From Streptomyces luomodiensis (lineage in GTDB: Bacteria > Actinomycetota > Actinomycetes > Streptomycetales > Streptomycetaceae), in contig NZ_CP117522.1 in the NCBI RefSeq assembly GCF_031679605.1, positions 8,370,001-8,434,000 of the forward strand: DNA of 64,000 bases, written 5' to 3'. The position numbers and the translations under genes are program-made. Positions 1-10,396 of this stretch are shown here, piece by piece; within the stretch, counting starts at the first letter, position 1, and every line of letters begins with the position of its first letter. The notes beneath the pieces are model-generated. The model did no database searches. It saw only the letters and a list, made by a program, of their open reading frames with translations, and had not been told where the DNA came from.

Positions 1-1
1 C

Positions 2-511
2 CGGCCGGACGTGTGCCTCGTGGACATCCGGATGCCCCCGCCCGACGGTCTGGAGGTCACCCGCCGACTGGCCGGCGGTGGCCGGCCCGGAGCCCCGAAA
101 GTGGTCGTGGTCACCACCTTCGACCTCGACGAATACGTGTACACGGCGCTGTCGAACGGCGCCTCGGGCTTCCTCCTCAAGGACGCCGGCCCGGCGCTGC
201 TGACGGAGGCCGTCCGCGCGGCGGTCCGCGGGGACGCCATGGTCGCCCCGCAGATCACCCTGCGCCTGCTGGAGCACTTCACCAAGGCGCGGCGGTCCGG
301 CGCAGCCGAGCCGGCCGATCCGCTGACCGACCGCGAGGAGGAAGTCATCCAGGGCATCGCCCGCGGACTGACCAACCCGGAGATCGCCGCCGAGCTGTAC
401 ATCGCGCCCAGCACCGTCAAAACCCATCTGGGCTCGATCCAGGCGAAACTCGGCCTGCGCAACAGGGTCGAGGTCGCGGCCTGGGCCTTCCGTACCGGGC
501 GTGCGCAATAG
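2..511 (+). CDS. Two-component response regulator, NarL/LuxR family (5' truncated by window edge)
   Basis: This is the C-terminal 169 residues of a response regulator; the true start lies left of the window. The receiver part shows the phospho-acceptor Asp in LVDIRMP near the start of the fragment, the conserved Thr in VVTTFD and the conserved Lys in FLLKDAG. After a short linker a LuxR-type helix-turn-helix follows ([22 protein letters not shown], shown here only as family signature LTxRExEV, then STVKTHL). Its usual partner is a sensor histidine kinase, probably just upstream. It precedes an ABC exporter operon on the same strand, an arrangement in which the pair often controls the exporter. 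The target is inference. Confidence 0.93.
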   Translation, partial: RPDVCLVDIRMPPPDGLEVTRRLAGGGRPGAPKVVVVTTFDLDEYVYTALSNGASGFLLKDAGPALLTEAVRAAVRGDAMVAPQITLRLLEHFTKARRSGAAEPADPLTDREEEVIQGIARGLTNPEIAAELYIAPSTVKTHLGSIQAKLGLRNRVEVAAWAFRTGRAQ

Positions 512-531
512 CGGTGGCCGTCCCGCGGCGA

Positions 532-551
532 TCTCCCCCGATCGGGGGAGA
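532..551. promoter_or_regulatory. 20-bp perfect palindrome between response regulator and ABC exporter
   Basis: The sequence TCTCCCCCGATCGGGGGAGA is fully self-complementary and begins 21 bp after the response-regulator stop codon. It could be a Rho-independent terminator, but it has no loop and no T-run. It could equally be a binding site for the dimeric NarL-type regulator upstream of the exporter operon, whose likely promoter (GGATAC near 613) lies downstream. Confidence 0.45.
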
Positions 552-674
552 CGGCTTTCGGATGAACGGGGGATCCGCCCGCGGGGGGTGCGGCGGGACG
601 CTCGGATACGTCGCCACCAGCGGCGGCGCCCTCTGCCACGAGGGACATCCACCGAGCGTCCACCGAGGATCCGC

Positions 675-1439
675 ATGCACGCCCATCAGTCCCCTTCCGC
701 CCCTGCGGCCTTCGCGGCCCACGCCACCGACCTGACGAAGGTGTACGGCACGGGAGACACCCGTGTGGTGGCGCTCGACGCGGTCACGGTCGGCTTCGTC
801 AGGGGGCAGTTCACCGCGATCATGGGGCCGTCCGGGTCGGGGAAGTCCACCCTCATGCACTGCATGGCCGGTCTCGACTCGCCGTCCTTCGGATCGGTCC
901 GGGTGGGCGACACGGAGATCGGCGCCCTGAACGCCCGTCAGCTCACCCGGCTGCGCCGCGACCGCGTCGGCTTCGTGTTCCAGGCGTTCAACCTGCTGCC
1001 CACCCTGACCGCCGCGGAGAACATCACCCTTCCCCTGGACATCGCCGGCCGCAAGCCGGAGCGGGCCTGGCTGGAGAGCATCATCCGGACCGTCGGCCTG
1101 TCCGAGCGGCTCGGCCACCGGCCCGCCCAGCTCTCCGGCGGACAGCAACAGCGCGTCGCCGTCGCCCGCGCGCTGGCCGGCCGGCCCGACATCGTCTTCG
1201 CCGACGAGCCCACCGGCAACCTCGACTCCCGCAGCGGCGCCGAGATCCTCGAGTTCCTGCGGGGTTCCGCGAGCACGCTGGGCCAGACCGTCGTCATGGT
1301 CACCCACGACCCGGTCGCCGCCTCCTACGCGGACCGCGTCGTCTTCCTCGCCGACGGCCGCATCGTCGACGAACTCCACGCCCCCACCGCCGAGGCCGTC
1401 CTGGAACGGATGGGACGCCTGACACCGGCACACGTCTGA
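675..1439 (+). CDS. ABC transporter ATP-binding protein, MacB/LolD (FtsX-partner) type
   Basis: This 254-residue ATPase powers the adjacent FtsX-type permease. It has a Walker A motif GPSGSGKST (51-59), a Q-loop Gln (103), the signature LSGGQQQR (153-160), Walker B IVFADE (173-178) with the EPTGNLD loop typical of this family, and the H-loop His (211). The ATG at 675 gives the normal family length; the same frame is open further upstream but that part has no family similarity. The permease follows after a 385-bp spacer made of tandem repeats. MacB-type exporters usually handle peptides, lipoproteins or antibiotics. The substrate here is unknown. Confidence 0.93.
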   Translation: MHAHQSPSAPAAFAAHATDLTKVYGTGDTRVVALDAVTVGFVRGQFTAIMGPSGSGKSTLMHCMAGLDSPSFGSVRVGDTEIGALNARQLTRLRRDRVGFVFQAFNLLPTLTAAENITLPLDIAGRKPERAWLESIIRTVGLSERLGHRPAQLSGGQQQRVAVARALAGRPDIVFADEPTGNLDSRSGAEILEFLRGSASTLGQTVVMVTHDPVAASYADRVVFLADGRIVDELHAPTAEAVLERMGRLTPAHV

Positions 1440-1775
1440 CGCCGCGCATGTCTGACGCCGCGTATGTCTGACGCTGCGCGCATGTCTGACGCTGCGTCAA
1501 GCGATACAGCGCACGCCTGACGCTGCGCACGTCTGACGCCCGCTCGTCTGACGCCGCGCAGTCTGACGCCCGCACGTCTGACGCGCGCAAGTCTGGCCCC
1601 ACACGTGACGCCGCGCATGTCTGACGCCGTGCAACGCCTGACGCCGTGCGGGCCTGATCCGCGCAAGCCTGACGCCGTGCGGGTCTGAGCGGCGCATGCC
1701 TGACGGCCGCGCACGTCTGACGGCCGCGCGCATGTCTGACGCCGCGATGTCTGACGCCGCGACGTCTCACGTCCG
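1429..1775. repeat. Degenerate GC-rich tandem repeat, unit close to GTCTGACGCCGCGCA
   Basis: About twenty imperfect copies of a 12-20 bp unit built around TCTGACGCCG or CCTGACGCCG fill the gap between the ATPase and permease genes. The first copy contains the TGA stop of the ATPase gene, and the unit itself carries TGA. The copies vary in length and drift in sequence, so this looks like an old expanding minisatellite. It supplies no convincing gene; frames through it are by-products. Four more arrays with different units lie elsewhere in the window. Confidence 0.85.
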
Positions 1776-1824
1776 CCCCCTCCGCCCAAGCCCTCCCACC
1801 GGCACCCTCCCGGAAGGCCGCCCC

Positions 1825-4356
1825 GTGTTCCGTACCGCCGTGCGCAACGTCCTGGCGCACAAAGCCCGTCTGCTGATGACCATGCTCGCCGTTCTGCTCG
1901 GCGTGGCCTTCGTCGCGGGCACCCTCGTCTTCACCGACACCGTCGGCAACGCCTACAAGGAGCGTTTCCTCACCACCCTGCGCGATGTCTCGGTCCAGGC
2001 CACACCCCCGTTCGACGAGAAGACCGGCGAGCCCGGAACCCTGACGGAGGACACGCTGCGGCGCCTGCGACAGCTGCCCGGCGTGGCGTCCGTCACCGGC
2101 TCCGTCGACGGCTTCGCCGCCGTGGCCGCGAAGGACGGCCACCCCCTCGGCGAGGATCAGCGGACCGCCGCGGGCAACTACGTCCCCCAGGCCGACGGCA
2201 AGGACGCCCGCCACCCCCTGACCGCCGGACGGGCCCCCACTGGCCCCGGCGAGGTGCTGCTGGACGCCGACACCGCCGACCGGGGCGGCTACCAGCTCGG
2301 TGACACCGTTCGGCTGGCCGTCGACGGACCGGTGCTGCACAAGAAACTCGTCGGCATCGTCCGTACCGACGACACCCACGGCTCCGGCGGCACCCTCGCG
2401 CTCTTCGACAACGCCACGGCGCAGCGGCTGCTCCTGAAGCCCGGCCAGTACAACGGGGTCGGCCTGGAGGCCGGCCGCGGCGTATCCGAGGACCGGCTCG
2501 CGGCCGAAGTGCGCGATCTGCTGCCCGAGAACTCCGAGATCAGCACGGGAGCGCGGCTGCGCGAGCAGCAGCGCGCCCAGGCCGCCGAGGGGGCGGAGAA
2601 GCTCAACCAGGTGCTGTTCGTGTTCGCGGCCATCGCGCTGTTCGTCGGCGTGTTCGTCATCGGCAACACCTTCACCATGCTCGTCACCCAGCGTGCGCGG
2701 GAGATGGCCCTGATGCGGGCCGTCGGCGCCCACCGCCGTCAGGTGACCCGTTCCGTCCTCATCGAGGCCGCCCTGCTGGGGCTGTGCGCCGGCGCGGCCG
2801 GGTTCCTCCTCGGCATCGGCGTGGCCATGGGCATCCGGCAGCTGTTCGGGTCCACCGGGTCGGGCTTCCCCGACGGGCCGCTGATCGTCGCCCCGCGCAC
2901 CGCAGTGGTCTCCTTGCTGGTGGGCGTCGTCGTCACCATGCTCGCCGCCTATCTGCCGGCCCGCCGCGCCGCCACCGTGCCGCCCGTGGCGGCCATGTCC
3001 GCGCTCCACACGCCCCCGCCGGTCCGCGGCCTGCGCAGGCGCAACATCACCGGCGCCGCCCTGATCGTGGTCGGTGTGCTCGGGGTGCTGGTCACGACGT
3101 CCAGCGGTGACGAGGGCACGACCCTCGTCCTCCTCCCGGCCGCCCTGCTGCTCCTCGGCATCATCGTGGTGACACCGGCGCTCTCCGGCCCGGCCATCGC
3201 CCTGGCCGGCCCCCTCCTGCGCCGCTTCGGCGTCCCGGGCACGCTGGCGCCGCGCAACGCCCGGCGCGATCCGCGGCGCACCGCCTCCACGGCCTCGGCC
3301 CTGATGATCGGGCTGTCCCTGGTCACCGGCCTCACGGTGGTCGCGGTGTCCGCCACCACATCGCTGCACCGAGGAGCCGAGAACACCGTCACGGCCGACT
3401 TCGAGATCTCGACGCGGAACAGCGGCCCCCTGCCCGCGTCGGTCCACGACACCCTGGCGAAGTCCGCCGAGGTGACCTCCTCCAGCCCGCGGCGCACGGG
3501 CACCGTGCGGATCGGCGGCGACGCGGTGGACCTGACCGGTGTGGACCCGCGGACCATCGGCGACCTCGTCCACCCGGACTTCGTGTCGGGGTCGCCCACC
3601 GCACTGGGCGCGGGCGGCGGCAAGAGCCTGCTCATCGACACCGCCACCGCCGACCTCCACGGATGGACCACGGGCCGGCGCGTTCCGGTGGTCTACGAGG
3701 ACGGCAGCCGGGACACCCTGCGGATCGGCGGCGTCTACCGCGGCAACGACTTCCTCCCGGCCACGATGATGCCGCTGGCCACGCTCCAGCCCCATCTGAC
3801 GGAAGTCCAGGACACCGCGGTCTGGGTGCGCACCAAGGACGGTGACGGCGACATCGCCCGGCGATCCCTCCAGCGCGCCCTCGACCACAACCCCCTCATC
3901 CAGGTGCGGAACACCGACGACCTGGCCGAGGAGGCCGGCGGCGAGGCCGTCACACTGCTCCTCGACGTCCTCTCCGGACTGCTGGCCATGGCCGTGGTGA
4001 TCGCCGTCCTGGGAGTCGTCAACACCCTCGCGATGTCCGTGTTCGAGCGCACCCGTGAGATCGGGATGCTGCGCGCGGTGGGGCTCCAGCCCGAGCAGAC
4101 GAAGCGGATGGTCCGCCTGGAGTCCGTCCTGATCTCGCTCTTCGGGGCCCTGCTGGGCATCGGCGCGGGCCTCTTCCTCGGCTGGGCCGCGGGCAGGCTC
4201 GTCTCGGACAGCATCCAGGGGTACGAGATGGTCATCCCCTGGGACCGCATCGCCGTGGCCCTGGCGGGCGCCGTACTCGTCGGGGTGATCGCCGGGCTCT
4301 GGCCCGCCCGCCGGGCGGCCCGGCTGAACATCCTCACGGCCCTCAAGGCGGACTGA
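1825..4356 (+). CDS. ABC transporter permease, FtsX/MacB_PCD family (fused two-domain type)
   Basis: This 843-residue integral membrane protein is the partner of the upstream ATPase. It has an N-terminal membrane segment (about 17-37), an extracellular MacB-like domain, a block of membrane helices, then a second copy of the same plan ending in four-helix FtsX domains, including the family motif TREIGMLRAVG near the C-terminus. The duplicated layout and length are normal for actinobacterial exporters of this class. The GTG at 1825 is preferred because GGAAGG lies about 7 bp upstream and the protein then starts VFRTAVRNVLAHKARLL, the usual N-terminus. The frame is open back to 1696 but that part runs through the tandem repeat. 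Confidence 0.92.
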   Translation: MFRTAVRNVLAHKARLLMTMLAVLLGVAFVAGTLVFTDTVGNAYKERFLTTLRDVSVQATPPFDEKTGEPGTLTEDTLRRLRQLPGVASVTGSVDGFAAVAAKDGHPLGEDQRTAAGNYVPQADGKDARHPLTAGRAPTGPGEVLLDADTADRGGYQLGDTVRLAVDGPVLHKKLVGIVRTDDTHGSGGTLALFDNATAQRLLLKPGQYNGVGLEAGRGVSEDRLAAEVRDLLPENSEISTGARLREQQRAQAAEGAEKLNQVLFVFAAIALFVGVFVIGNTFTMLVTQRAREMALMRAVGAHRRQVTRSVLIEAALLGLCAGAAGFLLGIGVAMGIRQLFGSTGSGFPDGPLIVAPRTAVVSLLVGVVVTMLAAYLPARRAATVPPVAAMSALHTPPPVRGLRRRNITGAALIVVGVLGVLVTTSSGDEGTTLVLLPAALLLLGIIVVTPALSGPAIALAGPLLRRFGVPGTLAPRNARRDPRRTASTASALMIGLSLVTGLTVVAVSATTSLHRGAENTVTADFEISTRNSGPLPASVHDTLAKSAEVTSSSPRRTGTVRIGGDAVDLTGVDPRTIGDLVHPDFVSGSPTALGAGGGKSLLIDTATADLHGWTTGRRVPVVYEDGSRDTLRIGGVYRGNDFLPATMMPLATLQPHLTEVQDTAVWVRTKDGDGDIARRSLQRALDHNPLIQVRNTDDLAEEAGGEAVTLLLDVLSGLLAMAVVIAVLGVVNTLAMSVFERTREIGMLRAVGLQPEQTKRMVRLESVLISLFGALLGIGAGLFLGWAAGRLVSDSIQGYEMVIPWDRIAVALAGAVLVGVIAGLWPARRAARLNILTALKAD

Positions 4357-4377
4357 GGCCCGTCACGGGCGGGCGTA

Positions 4378-4454
4378 CGCACGGGAGGCGGTGCGGGCCG
4401 GCGGGGCGGGCCGCGCGCACGGGAGGCGGGGCGGGCGTGGCGCACGGGAGGCGG
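4378..4454. repeat. Three copies of CGCACGGGAGGCGG at a convergent gene junction
   Basis: Copies begin at 4378, 4416 and 4441, with GC-rich spacers that are themselves similar (GTGCGGGC, GGCGGGC). They lie between the 3' ends of the permease gene and the TetR gene. This is a small member of the same class of gene-end repeats seen at 1429, 38045, 42376 and 51218. Confidence 0.7.
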
Positions 4455-4463
4455 TGTGAGCCG

Positions 4464-5018
4464 CTACGCCGCCGCCAGCAGGAGGCGCACCGCCTCTTTC
4501 GCCCGGTGGGCGGGTTCGGCGCTGCCGGTGATCGCCGCGGTGGTGATGGCGCCTTCGGCCAGCAGCGCCACGTGGCCGGCCAGCGAGGCCGGTTTGCCCG
4601 CGGCGGCTGTCAGATCGGCGAGATACCGGAAGAACGCCTCCTTGTGCGCGCGTGCCGTCTCGGCGACGGCCGGCGAGGTGGCCCCGAGCTCTCCGAAGGA
4701 GTTGCCGAAGGCGCAGCCGCGGAAGTCCGGTTCGCCGAACCACTCGTGGAGCCAGTCGAAGACCGCCAGGACGCTCTCCTCGGGCGTGCTCCGGGTCTCG
4801 GCGTACGCGGCCAGTCTCTGCCGCCACCGGATGTCGCGCCGCCGCAGGTACGCCTGCACCAGGTCCCCCTTGGACGGGAAGAGCTGGTAGAGCCGTTTGA
4901 GGGAGACACCTGACGCGGAGCGGATCTGGTCCATGCCCACCGCCTGGATGCCCCGCCCGTAGAACAGGGCCTCGGCCGCGTCGAGTATCCGGAGTTCCGC
5001 GGTCTCGGGACTGCTCAT
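4464..5018 (-). CDS. TetR-family transcriptional regulator
   Basis: This 184-residue protein has a TetR N-terminal helix-turn-helix: ILDAAEALFYGRGIQAVGMDQI, then ASGVSLKRLYQLFPSK, at about 10-55. The C-terminal ligand domain is typical in length and composition. The ATG at 5018 was chosen because AGGAG lies 12 bp upstream; the longer open frame upstream has no similarity. The gene follows the DUF1348 gene on the same strand by 26 bp. Two copies of GAGAAC-N4-GTTCTC in the divergent promoter at 5547-5599 are the obvious candidate operators, so it probably represses both the DUF1348 gene and the FAD oxidase/hydrolase pair. Confidence 0.92.
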   Translation of the reverse strand: MSSPETAELRILDAAEALFYGRGIQAVGMDQIRSASGVSLKRLYQLFPSKGDLVQAYLRRRDIRWRQRLAAYAETRSTPEESVLAVFDWLHEWFGEPDFRGCAFGNSFGELGATSPAVAETARAHKEAFFRYLADLTAAAGKPASLAGHVALLAEGAITTAAITGSAEPAHRAKEAVRLLLAAA

Positions 5019-5044
5019 CTCGCCGTTCTCCTGGTGCCGGTCGG

Positions 5045-5518
5045 TCAGAGGCCGAGGTCGCTCAGACCGGGGTGGTCGTCGGGGCGGCGCCCGAGCGGCC
5101 AGTGGTACTTGCGCTCCGACTCCGTGATGGGGAGGTCGTTGATGGAGGCGTGGCGGCGGCGCATCAGACCGTCGTCGTCGAATTCCCAGTTCTCGTTGCC
5201 GTAGGAGCGGAACCAGTTGCCGGAGTCGTCGTGGCATTCGTAGGCGAAGCGCACGGCGATGCGGTTGCCGTCGAACGCCCACAGCTCCTTGATGAGCCGG
5301 TAGTCCAGTTCCCGCGCCCATTTGCGGGTGAGGAAGGCGACGATCGCGTCGCGCCCGGTGAGGAACTCCGCGCGGTTCCGCCAGCGCGAGTCGACGGTGT
5401 AGGCCAGGGCCACCTTCTCGGGGTCACGGGAGTTCCAGCCGTCCTCCGCCAGCCGGACCTTCTCGATGGCGGTCTCCCGGGTGAACGGCGGGAGCGGGGG
5501 GCGTGGCGCGGCTGTCAC
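5045..5518 (-). CDS. DUF1348 / nuclear transport factor 2-like protein
   Basis: This 157-residue cytoplasmic protein belongs to the DUF1348 family, which has the small cone-shaped SnoaL/NTF2 fold. Recognisable parts are the N-terminal helix with [18 protein letters not shown], the segment [14 protein letters not shown], and [19 protein letters not shown]. The C-terminal half contains the family-typical [15 protein letters not shown]. The GTG start at 5518 has AGGAG close upstream. The family has no agreed enzyme activity; members are often induced by stress or xenobiotics and are commonly paired with TetR regulators, as here. Confidence 0.9.
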   Translation of the reverse strand: MTAAPRPPLPPFTRETAIEKVRLAEDGWNSRDPEKVALAYTVDSRWRNRAEFLTGRDAIVAFLTRKWARELDYRLIKELWAFDGNRIAVRFAYECHDDSGNWFRSYGNENWEFDDDGLMRRRHASINDLPITESERKYHWPLGRRPDDHPGLSDLGL

Positions 5519-5546
5519 ATCGTCTCCTGAGGCCGGCGGGGGAGTG

Positions 5547-5562
5547 GAGAACGGGCGTTCTC
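5547..5562. promoter_or_regulatory. Putative TetR operator 1
   Basis: GAGAACGGGCGTTCTC has 7-bp perfect arms around a 2-bp centre. It lies in the 172-bp divergent promoter between the DUF1348 gene and the FAD oxidase gene, and shares GAGAAC-N4-GTTCTC with the second site 36 bp away. Confidence 0.65.
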
Positions 5563-5581
5563 CGCTGCGGCGGCCACCGTA

Positions 5582-5599
5582 CGAGAACGCTGGTTCTCG
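5582..5599. promoter_or_regulatory. Putative TetR operator 2
   Basis: CGAGAAC, a 4-bp centre GCTG, then GTTCTCG form a perfect 7-bp inverted repeat. It repeats the spacing and half-site of operator 1, which is strong evidence for a shared dimeric regulator. Confidence 0.65.
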
Positions 5600-5690
5600 C
5601 GCAAGACGGGGGCGGTGATCAGCGGTTCCGCCGCAGTGGGTACCGTGCGAGCTGGAAGAACCGTGCTCGAGGACAAGGCAGGGACCGGGC

Positions 5691-7064
<1,374 letters not shown>

Positions 7065-7129
7065 GCGCGCGGCCGGTCCGCCGCCGCGCGCACCGAGGAC
7101 ACCCGACGCCCGAAAGGCGAGCGACCCCC

Positions 7130-7945
7130 ATGGCAAGCACCGACGTCCCGCGGCAGGTCAGCGGCCACGCCCGCGCACTGGACGGCACGCTCCTGGCCTA
7201 CCAGCACCACGGCACCGGACGGCCGCTGGTGCTGCTGGCCGGACAGGCCAACAACCACCACTGGTGGGACGGCATACGGGCGGACTTCCACGACACGCAC
7301 AGCACCCTCACCCTGGACTGGCGCGGCACCGGGGAGAGCGGAAAACCCGATGTGCACTACTCGACGCGGGGCCTGGCCGAGGATGTGATCGCCGTCCTGG
7401 ACCATCTCGGCATCGAACGCGCCGACCTGTACGGGACCTCCATGGGAGGACGGGTCGCCCAGTGGGTCGCCGCCCGCCATCCGGACCGGGTCCGGCGGCT
7501 CGTCCTCGGCTGCACCTCACCCGGCGGGCCACGGGCGACGGAGCGCGACACGGCGGTGCGGCGCTCCCTGGCCCAGGCCGACGCGCGGGCGGCGCGGGAA
7601 GCGCTGACCGACCTCATGTACACCCCGGCCTGGCGGTCCGGACACCCCGGGCCCTATACGACCCTCGGCGACCCCGGTATGCCTCCGCACGCCCGCCGGC
7701 GCCACCTGGTGGCCAGCAATGAACACGACGCCTGGGACGCGCTTCCGCTGATCGGCGCGGACACCCTGGTCCTGCACGGCGCGGAGGACCGGCTCACCCC
7801 GTCGGCCAACGCTCCGCTGCTCGCCTCCCGTATCCCCCGGGCCCGTACCCACATCTTCGAGGGCGCCCGGCACGGCTACTTCGAGGAGTGCCGCCCGCAG
7901 GCCGGGGCGATCGTGTCGGCGTTCCTGGCGGAGCCCACCATGTGA
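7130..7945 (+). CDS. Alpha/beta-fold hydrolase
   Basis: This 271-residue hydrolase has the nucleophile elbow GTSMGG with Ser104, the acid in LHGAEDRLTP (Asp220) and the His in GARHGYF (His248), a complete catalytic triad. The oxyanion region GQANNHHWWDG (about 38-48) is typical of esterase, lactonase or C-C hydrolase relatives. The start ATG has GAAAGG upstream. It follows the FAD oxidase closely, so a joint pathway (hydrolysis of an ester or lactone followed by hydroxy-acid oxidation, or the reverse) is plausible but is inference. Confidence 0.9.
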   Translation: MASTDVPRQVSGHARALDGTLLAYQHHGTGRPLVLLAGQANNHHWWDGIRADFHDTHSTLTLDWRGTGESGKPDVHYSTRGLAEDVIAVLDHLGIERADLYGTSMGGRVAQWVAARHPDRVRRLVLGCTSPGGPRATERDTAVRRSLAQADARAAREALTDLMYTPAWRSGHPGPYTTLGDPGMPPHARRRHLVASNEHDAWDALPLIGADTLVLHGAEDRLTPSANAPLLASRIPRARTHIFEGARHGYFEECRPQAGAIVSAFLAEPTM

Positions 7946-7999
7946 TCGGGTGGCGGGCGGGCGCGCCCCGGGACGCGCCCAGCCTCCACGAGATCCCCC

Positions 8000-9340
8000 T
8001 CAGGAGGTGTCCGCCCACCGGGACGCCCCGGAGTGGGCGTCGGGTACGCACTGCCCCCGGCCGGTCACCGTGGTGTCCGCGCGCGGGGCGAGCCGCCCGC
8101 GCAGGGACACCACCGTCAGCAGGGCCGACGCCGTGCCGATGAGCGGCACCGTGAAGGCCGCGCTCGCGCCGAAGCCGTCCGCCAGCTGTCCGGCCGCCGT
8201 CACCGCCGCGGCCTGCCCCAGCGCGACCGAGCCGGTCAGCCAGGTGAACGCCTCCGTCCGGGACGTGGCCGGGACCAGGGTCTCCACCAGCGTGTATCCA
8301 GTGATCAGCGCAGGTGCGATACACAGCCCCGCGAGCAGCCCGAGCCCGCCCAGCGGCAGTGGCGTGGGCGCCGCCCACAGGGTCGAGCAGACCAGCGCCA
8401 GCGCGGCGTAGGAGGCCAGCAGCCGCCGCTGCGGGGAGGTGCGCCAGGTGATGGCGCCACAGGCCGCGCCCGCGAGCATGTCGCCCGCCGCGAACACGCC
8501 GTACAGCACACCGTTCAGGCCCGGCCGGCCGTGCTCCTGGCTGAAGGCGGTCAGGGCGACCTGCATACCGCCGAAGACCGAGCCGATGCCCAGGAAGACC
8601 ACGGCCAGGACGCGCACACCCGGTACGGACAGGGCCGAGGCGTGCCGCTCCCTTGGGTCCGCCCGGCCCGGGGCCGGCGGCGGTGCGGTCCGCCGCTGGG
8701 CCGCGAAGAGCAGCCCGCCCACCAGCGTCAGCGCCGCCTCCGCGATCAGGCCGGACGCCGGGTGCACACCGGTGCTCAACCCGGTGGCGAGCACGGGGCC
8801 GATGACGAACGTCAACTCGTCCGTGACCGACTCGAACGCCGCCGCGGTCGCCAGCAGCGGATGGCGCCCGGGGCGCGGTCCGGACCCGTCCGGGGCGCCG
8901 CTGCCGAGGACGGCCGCCCAGCGGGCCCGCACCATGGGCCCGATCTGCGGTACGGAGGCGCCCGTCGGCACCGCGGCGGCGATCAGCGCCCACAGCGGCG
9001 CGTGTGCCAGCGCGAGCACGGTCAGCAGGGCCGCGGCCGCCGCGTGGCTCAGCACGCCCGGTACCAGGACCGCGCGCTGCCCGTAGCGGTCGGCGAGCTT
9101 GCCGCTCTGGGGCGCGAACAGCGCCATGGCGACGCCGGTGACGGCCGCGACCGCACCGGCGACGCCGTAGGACCCGGTGGTGTGGCGCAGCAGCAGCACG
9201 ATGCTGAGCGTCAGCATCGCGAACGGCTGCCGGGCGGCGAAGCCGGGCAGCAGGAAGGTCCAAGCGCCCGGTGTGCGCAGCAGGTGCCGGTAGCCGGCGC
9301 GCGGGACGGGAGGGGGAGTCGGGGAGACCGCGGGTGCCAC
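8000..9340 (-). CDS. MFS transporter
   Basis: This 446-residue membrane protein has twelve predicted helices in two halves. The first cytoplasmic loop shows APQSGKLADRYGQR, the usual MFS loop 2-3 motif (G-x-L-x-D-R-x-G-x-R). The N-terminus is Pro-rich (TPPPVPRAG), typical of streptomycete drug/proton antiporters annotated as CynX- or Bcr-like. It stands alone, convergent to the hydrolase gene and divergent from the GntR gene. The substrate cannot be told. Confidence 0.9.
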   Translation of the reverse strand: MAPAVSPTPPPVPRAGYRHLLRTPGAWTFLLPGFAARQPFAMLTLSIVLLLRHTTGSYGVAGAVAAVTGVAMALFAPQSGKLADRYGQRAVLVPGVLSHAAAAALLTVLALAHAPLWALIAAAVPTGASVPQIGPMVRARWAAVLGSGAPDGSGPRPGRHPLLATAAAFESVTDELTFVIGPVLATGLSTGVHPASGLIAEAALTLVGGLLFAAQRRTAPPPAPGRADPRERHASALSVPGVRVLAVVFLGIGSVFGGMQVALTAFSQEHGRPGLNGVLYGVFAAGDMLAGAACGAITWRTSPQRRLLASYAALALVCSTLWAAPTPLPLGGLGLLAGLCIAPALITGYTLVETLVPATSRTEAFTWLTGSVALGQAAAVTAAGQLADGFGASAAFTVPLIGTASALLTVVSLRGRLAPRADTTVTGRGQCVPDAHSGASRWADTS

Positions 9341-9607
9341 GGCCGATGCCTTTCCGCCGCCTGGTAGCGCACTCCGGCCGGCATGGCAGAATGCGCCGAG
9401 AGCTGTCCTCTCGCGCGGGACCGGGGTAGATACCGGGTCCGCGCCGACAAGGGCGGAAGGACCGCGGCCGCCGAGCGGTCGCGCCAGCTCTGCGTCAGGC
9501 AGAGTGGTTCGTTGCTTGCGGCGACATCGTACCGGGACGCCGCCACCTCGCCGGTTGCCGGTATGCCGCGCCGGACCGACGCCGCCCGCTCGGCCGCGTC
9601 ACGATGC
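9341..9607. other. Intergenic region between MFS and GntR genes
   Basis: No gene is supported here. The stretch holds an inverted repeat CTCTGC-N5-GCAGAG at 9488-9504, which could be an operator or a weak hairpin for the MFS promoter. The GntR-type half site follows at 9608. Confidence 0.5.
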
Positions 9608-9620
9608 CGACTGTCAACAG
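9608..9620. promoter_or_regulatory. Putative GntR autoregulatory operator
   Basis: CGACTGTCAACAG matches the 16-bp palindrome CGACTGTTAACAGTCG of the transketolase promoter in 12 of its first 13 positions. It lies 55 bp before the GntR start codon, fitting autorepression. Confidence 0.6.
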
Positions 9621-9674
9621 GTGACACGTTTCCGACTACTATGATCGCTTGTGGAGCAGAAGGAGGCCCCGTCC

Positions 9675-10370
9675 GTGACCGGTCCGAGCCTGGCCAGTCT
9701 CACCCGTTCGATGACCCTGCGGGAGCGTGCGCTCGTGGCGTTGCGGACGGCCATCACCAGCGGCCAGTACCGCCCCGGTGACCACTTGGGGGAAGTGGAG
9801 ATCGCCGAGCGGCTGTCGGTGAGCCGCGGGACGGTACGGGAGGCGCTGCGCCACCTCCAGCAGGAGGGACTGGTCACCCCCGGGGCGCGCGGCATGCTCC
9901 GGGTGTCCCAGCTGACCCCGACCGAGGTCCGGGAGCTGTTCCAGGTGCGCGAGGCCCTGGAGGGACTCGCGGTGACGCAGATCATCCAGTCCGCGCGCGG
10001 TCCGGAGGCGGCGCGGGCGCTCCGGGAGGCCCTGGAGCGGCTCCAGGAGACCGTCGATGCCGCTGTGGACCTGAACGCGAAGGTCGAGGCGGATCTCGCC
10101 TTCCACCTCCTGCTGTGCGAGCTCTCCCGGAACTCCGTCCTGCTGAAGACCTGGCGCCAGCTCGAGGGCCCCATCCGTGTGGTGATCATGAGCGCCGCGG
10201 GTGAACGCCGTGAAGTGGCCATGTCCGCCTCGAGCCATCTGCCGGTCGTGGAGGCGATCGAGCGTGGGGACGCCGCGGCGGCGCAGCGGGTTCTGCACGC
10301 CCATATGGCCTCGGCCGTCGACCAGTTGGGCATCGGCCGCGGCGGTGACCGCGAAACCGGGAGCGACTGA
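9675..10370 (+). CDS. GntR-family regulator, FadR (FCD) subfamily
   Basis: This 231-residue regulator has a winged helix at about 10-75 with the hallmark VEIAERLSVSRGTVREALRHLQQEGLV, followed by the all-helical FCD ligand domain (Asp and His residues in DLNAKVEADLAFHLLLCELS and SSHLPVVEAI likely bind a metal or acid ligand). The GTG at 9675 is preferred over the in-frame GTG at 9651 because a perfect AAGGAGG lies 8 bp upstream of it. A hairpin terminator follows. The matching sites at 9608 and 10554 indicate that it represses itself and the transketolase operon; FCD proteins usually sense a small organic acid or sugar acid. Confidence 0.92.
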   Translation: MTGPSLASLTRSMTLRERALVALRTAITSGQYRPGDHLGEVEIAERLSVSRGTVREALRHLQQEGLVTPGARGMLRVSQLTPTEVRELFQVREALEGLAVTQIIQSARGPEAARALREALERLQETVDAAVDLNAKVEADLAFHLLLCELSRNSVLLKTWRQLEGPIRVVIMSAAGERREVAMSASSHLPVVEAIERGDAAAAQRVLHAHMASAVDQLGIGRGGDRETGSD

Positions 10371-10396
10371 CCCGCCGCCCCTCCCTCGCCCGCACA

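Noticed and set aside
1440..1824. The tandem array considered as a CRISPR locus
   Set aside because: Units are short, irregular and contiguous without unique spacers, and no cas gene is near.
1300..3888. Very long open frame antisense to the ABC permease, plus others such as 12819-15455, 26155-28773 and 59820-61751
   Set aside because: These are by-products of GC-rich third positions in the real genes on the other strand or frame. Their products are Arg/Gly/Pro/His-rich, lack domains and have no ribosome sites.
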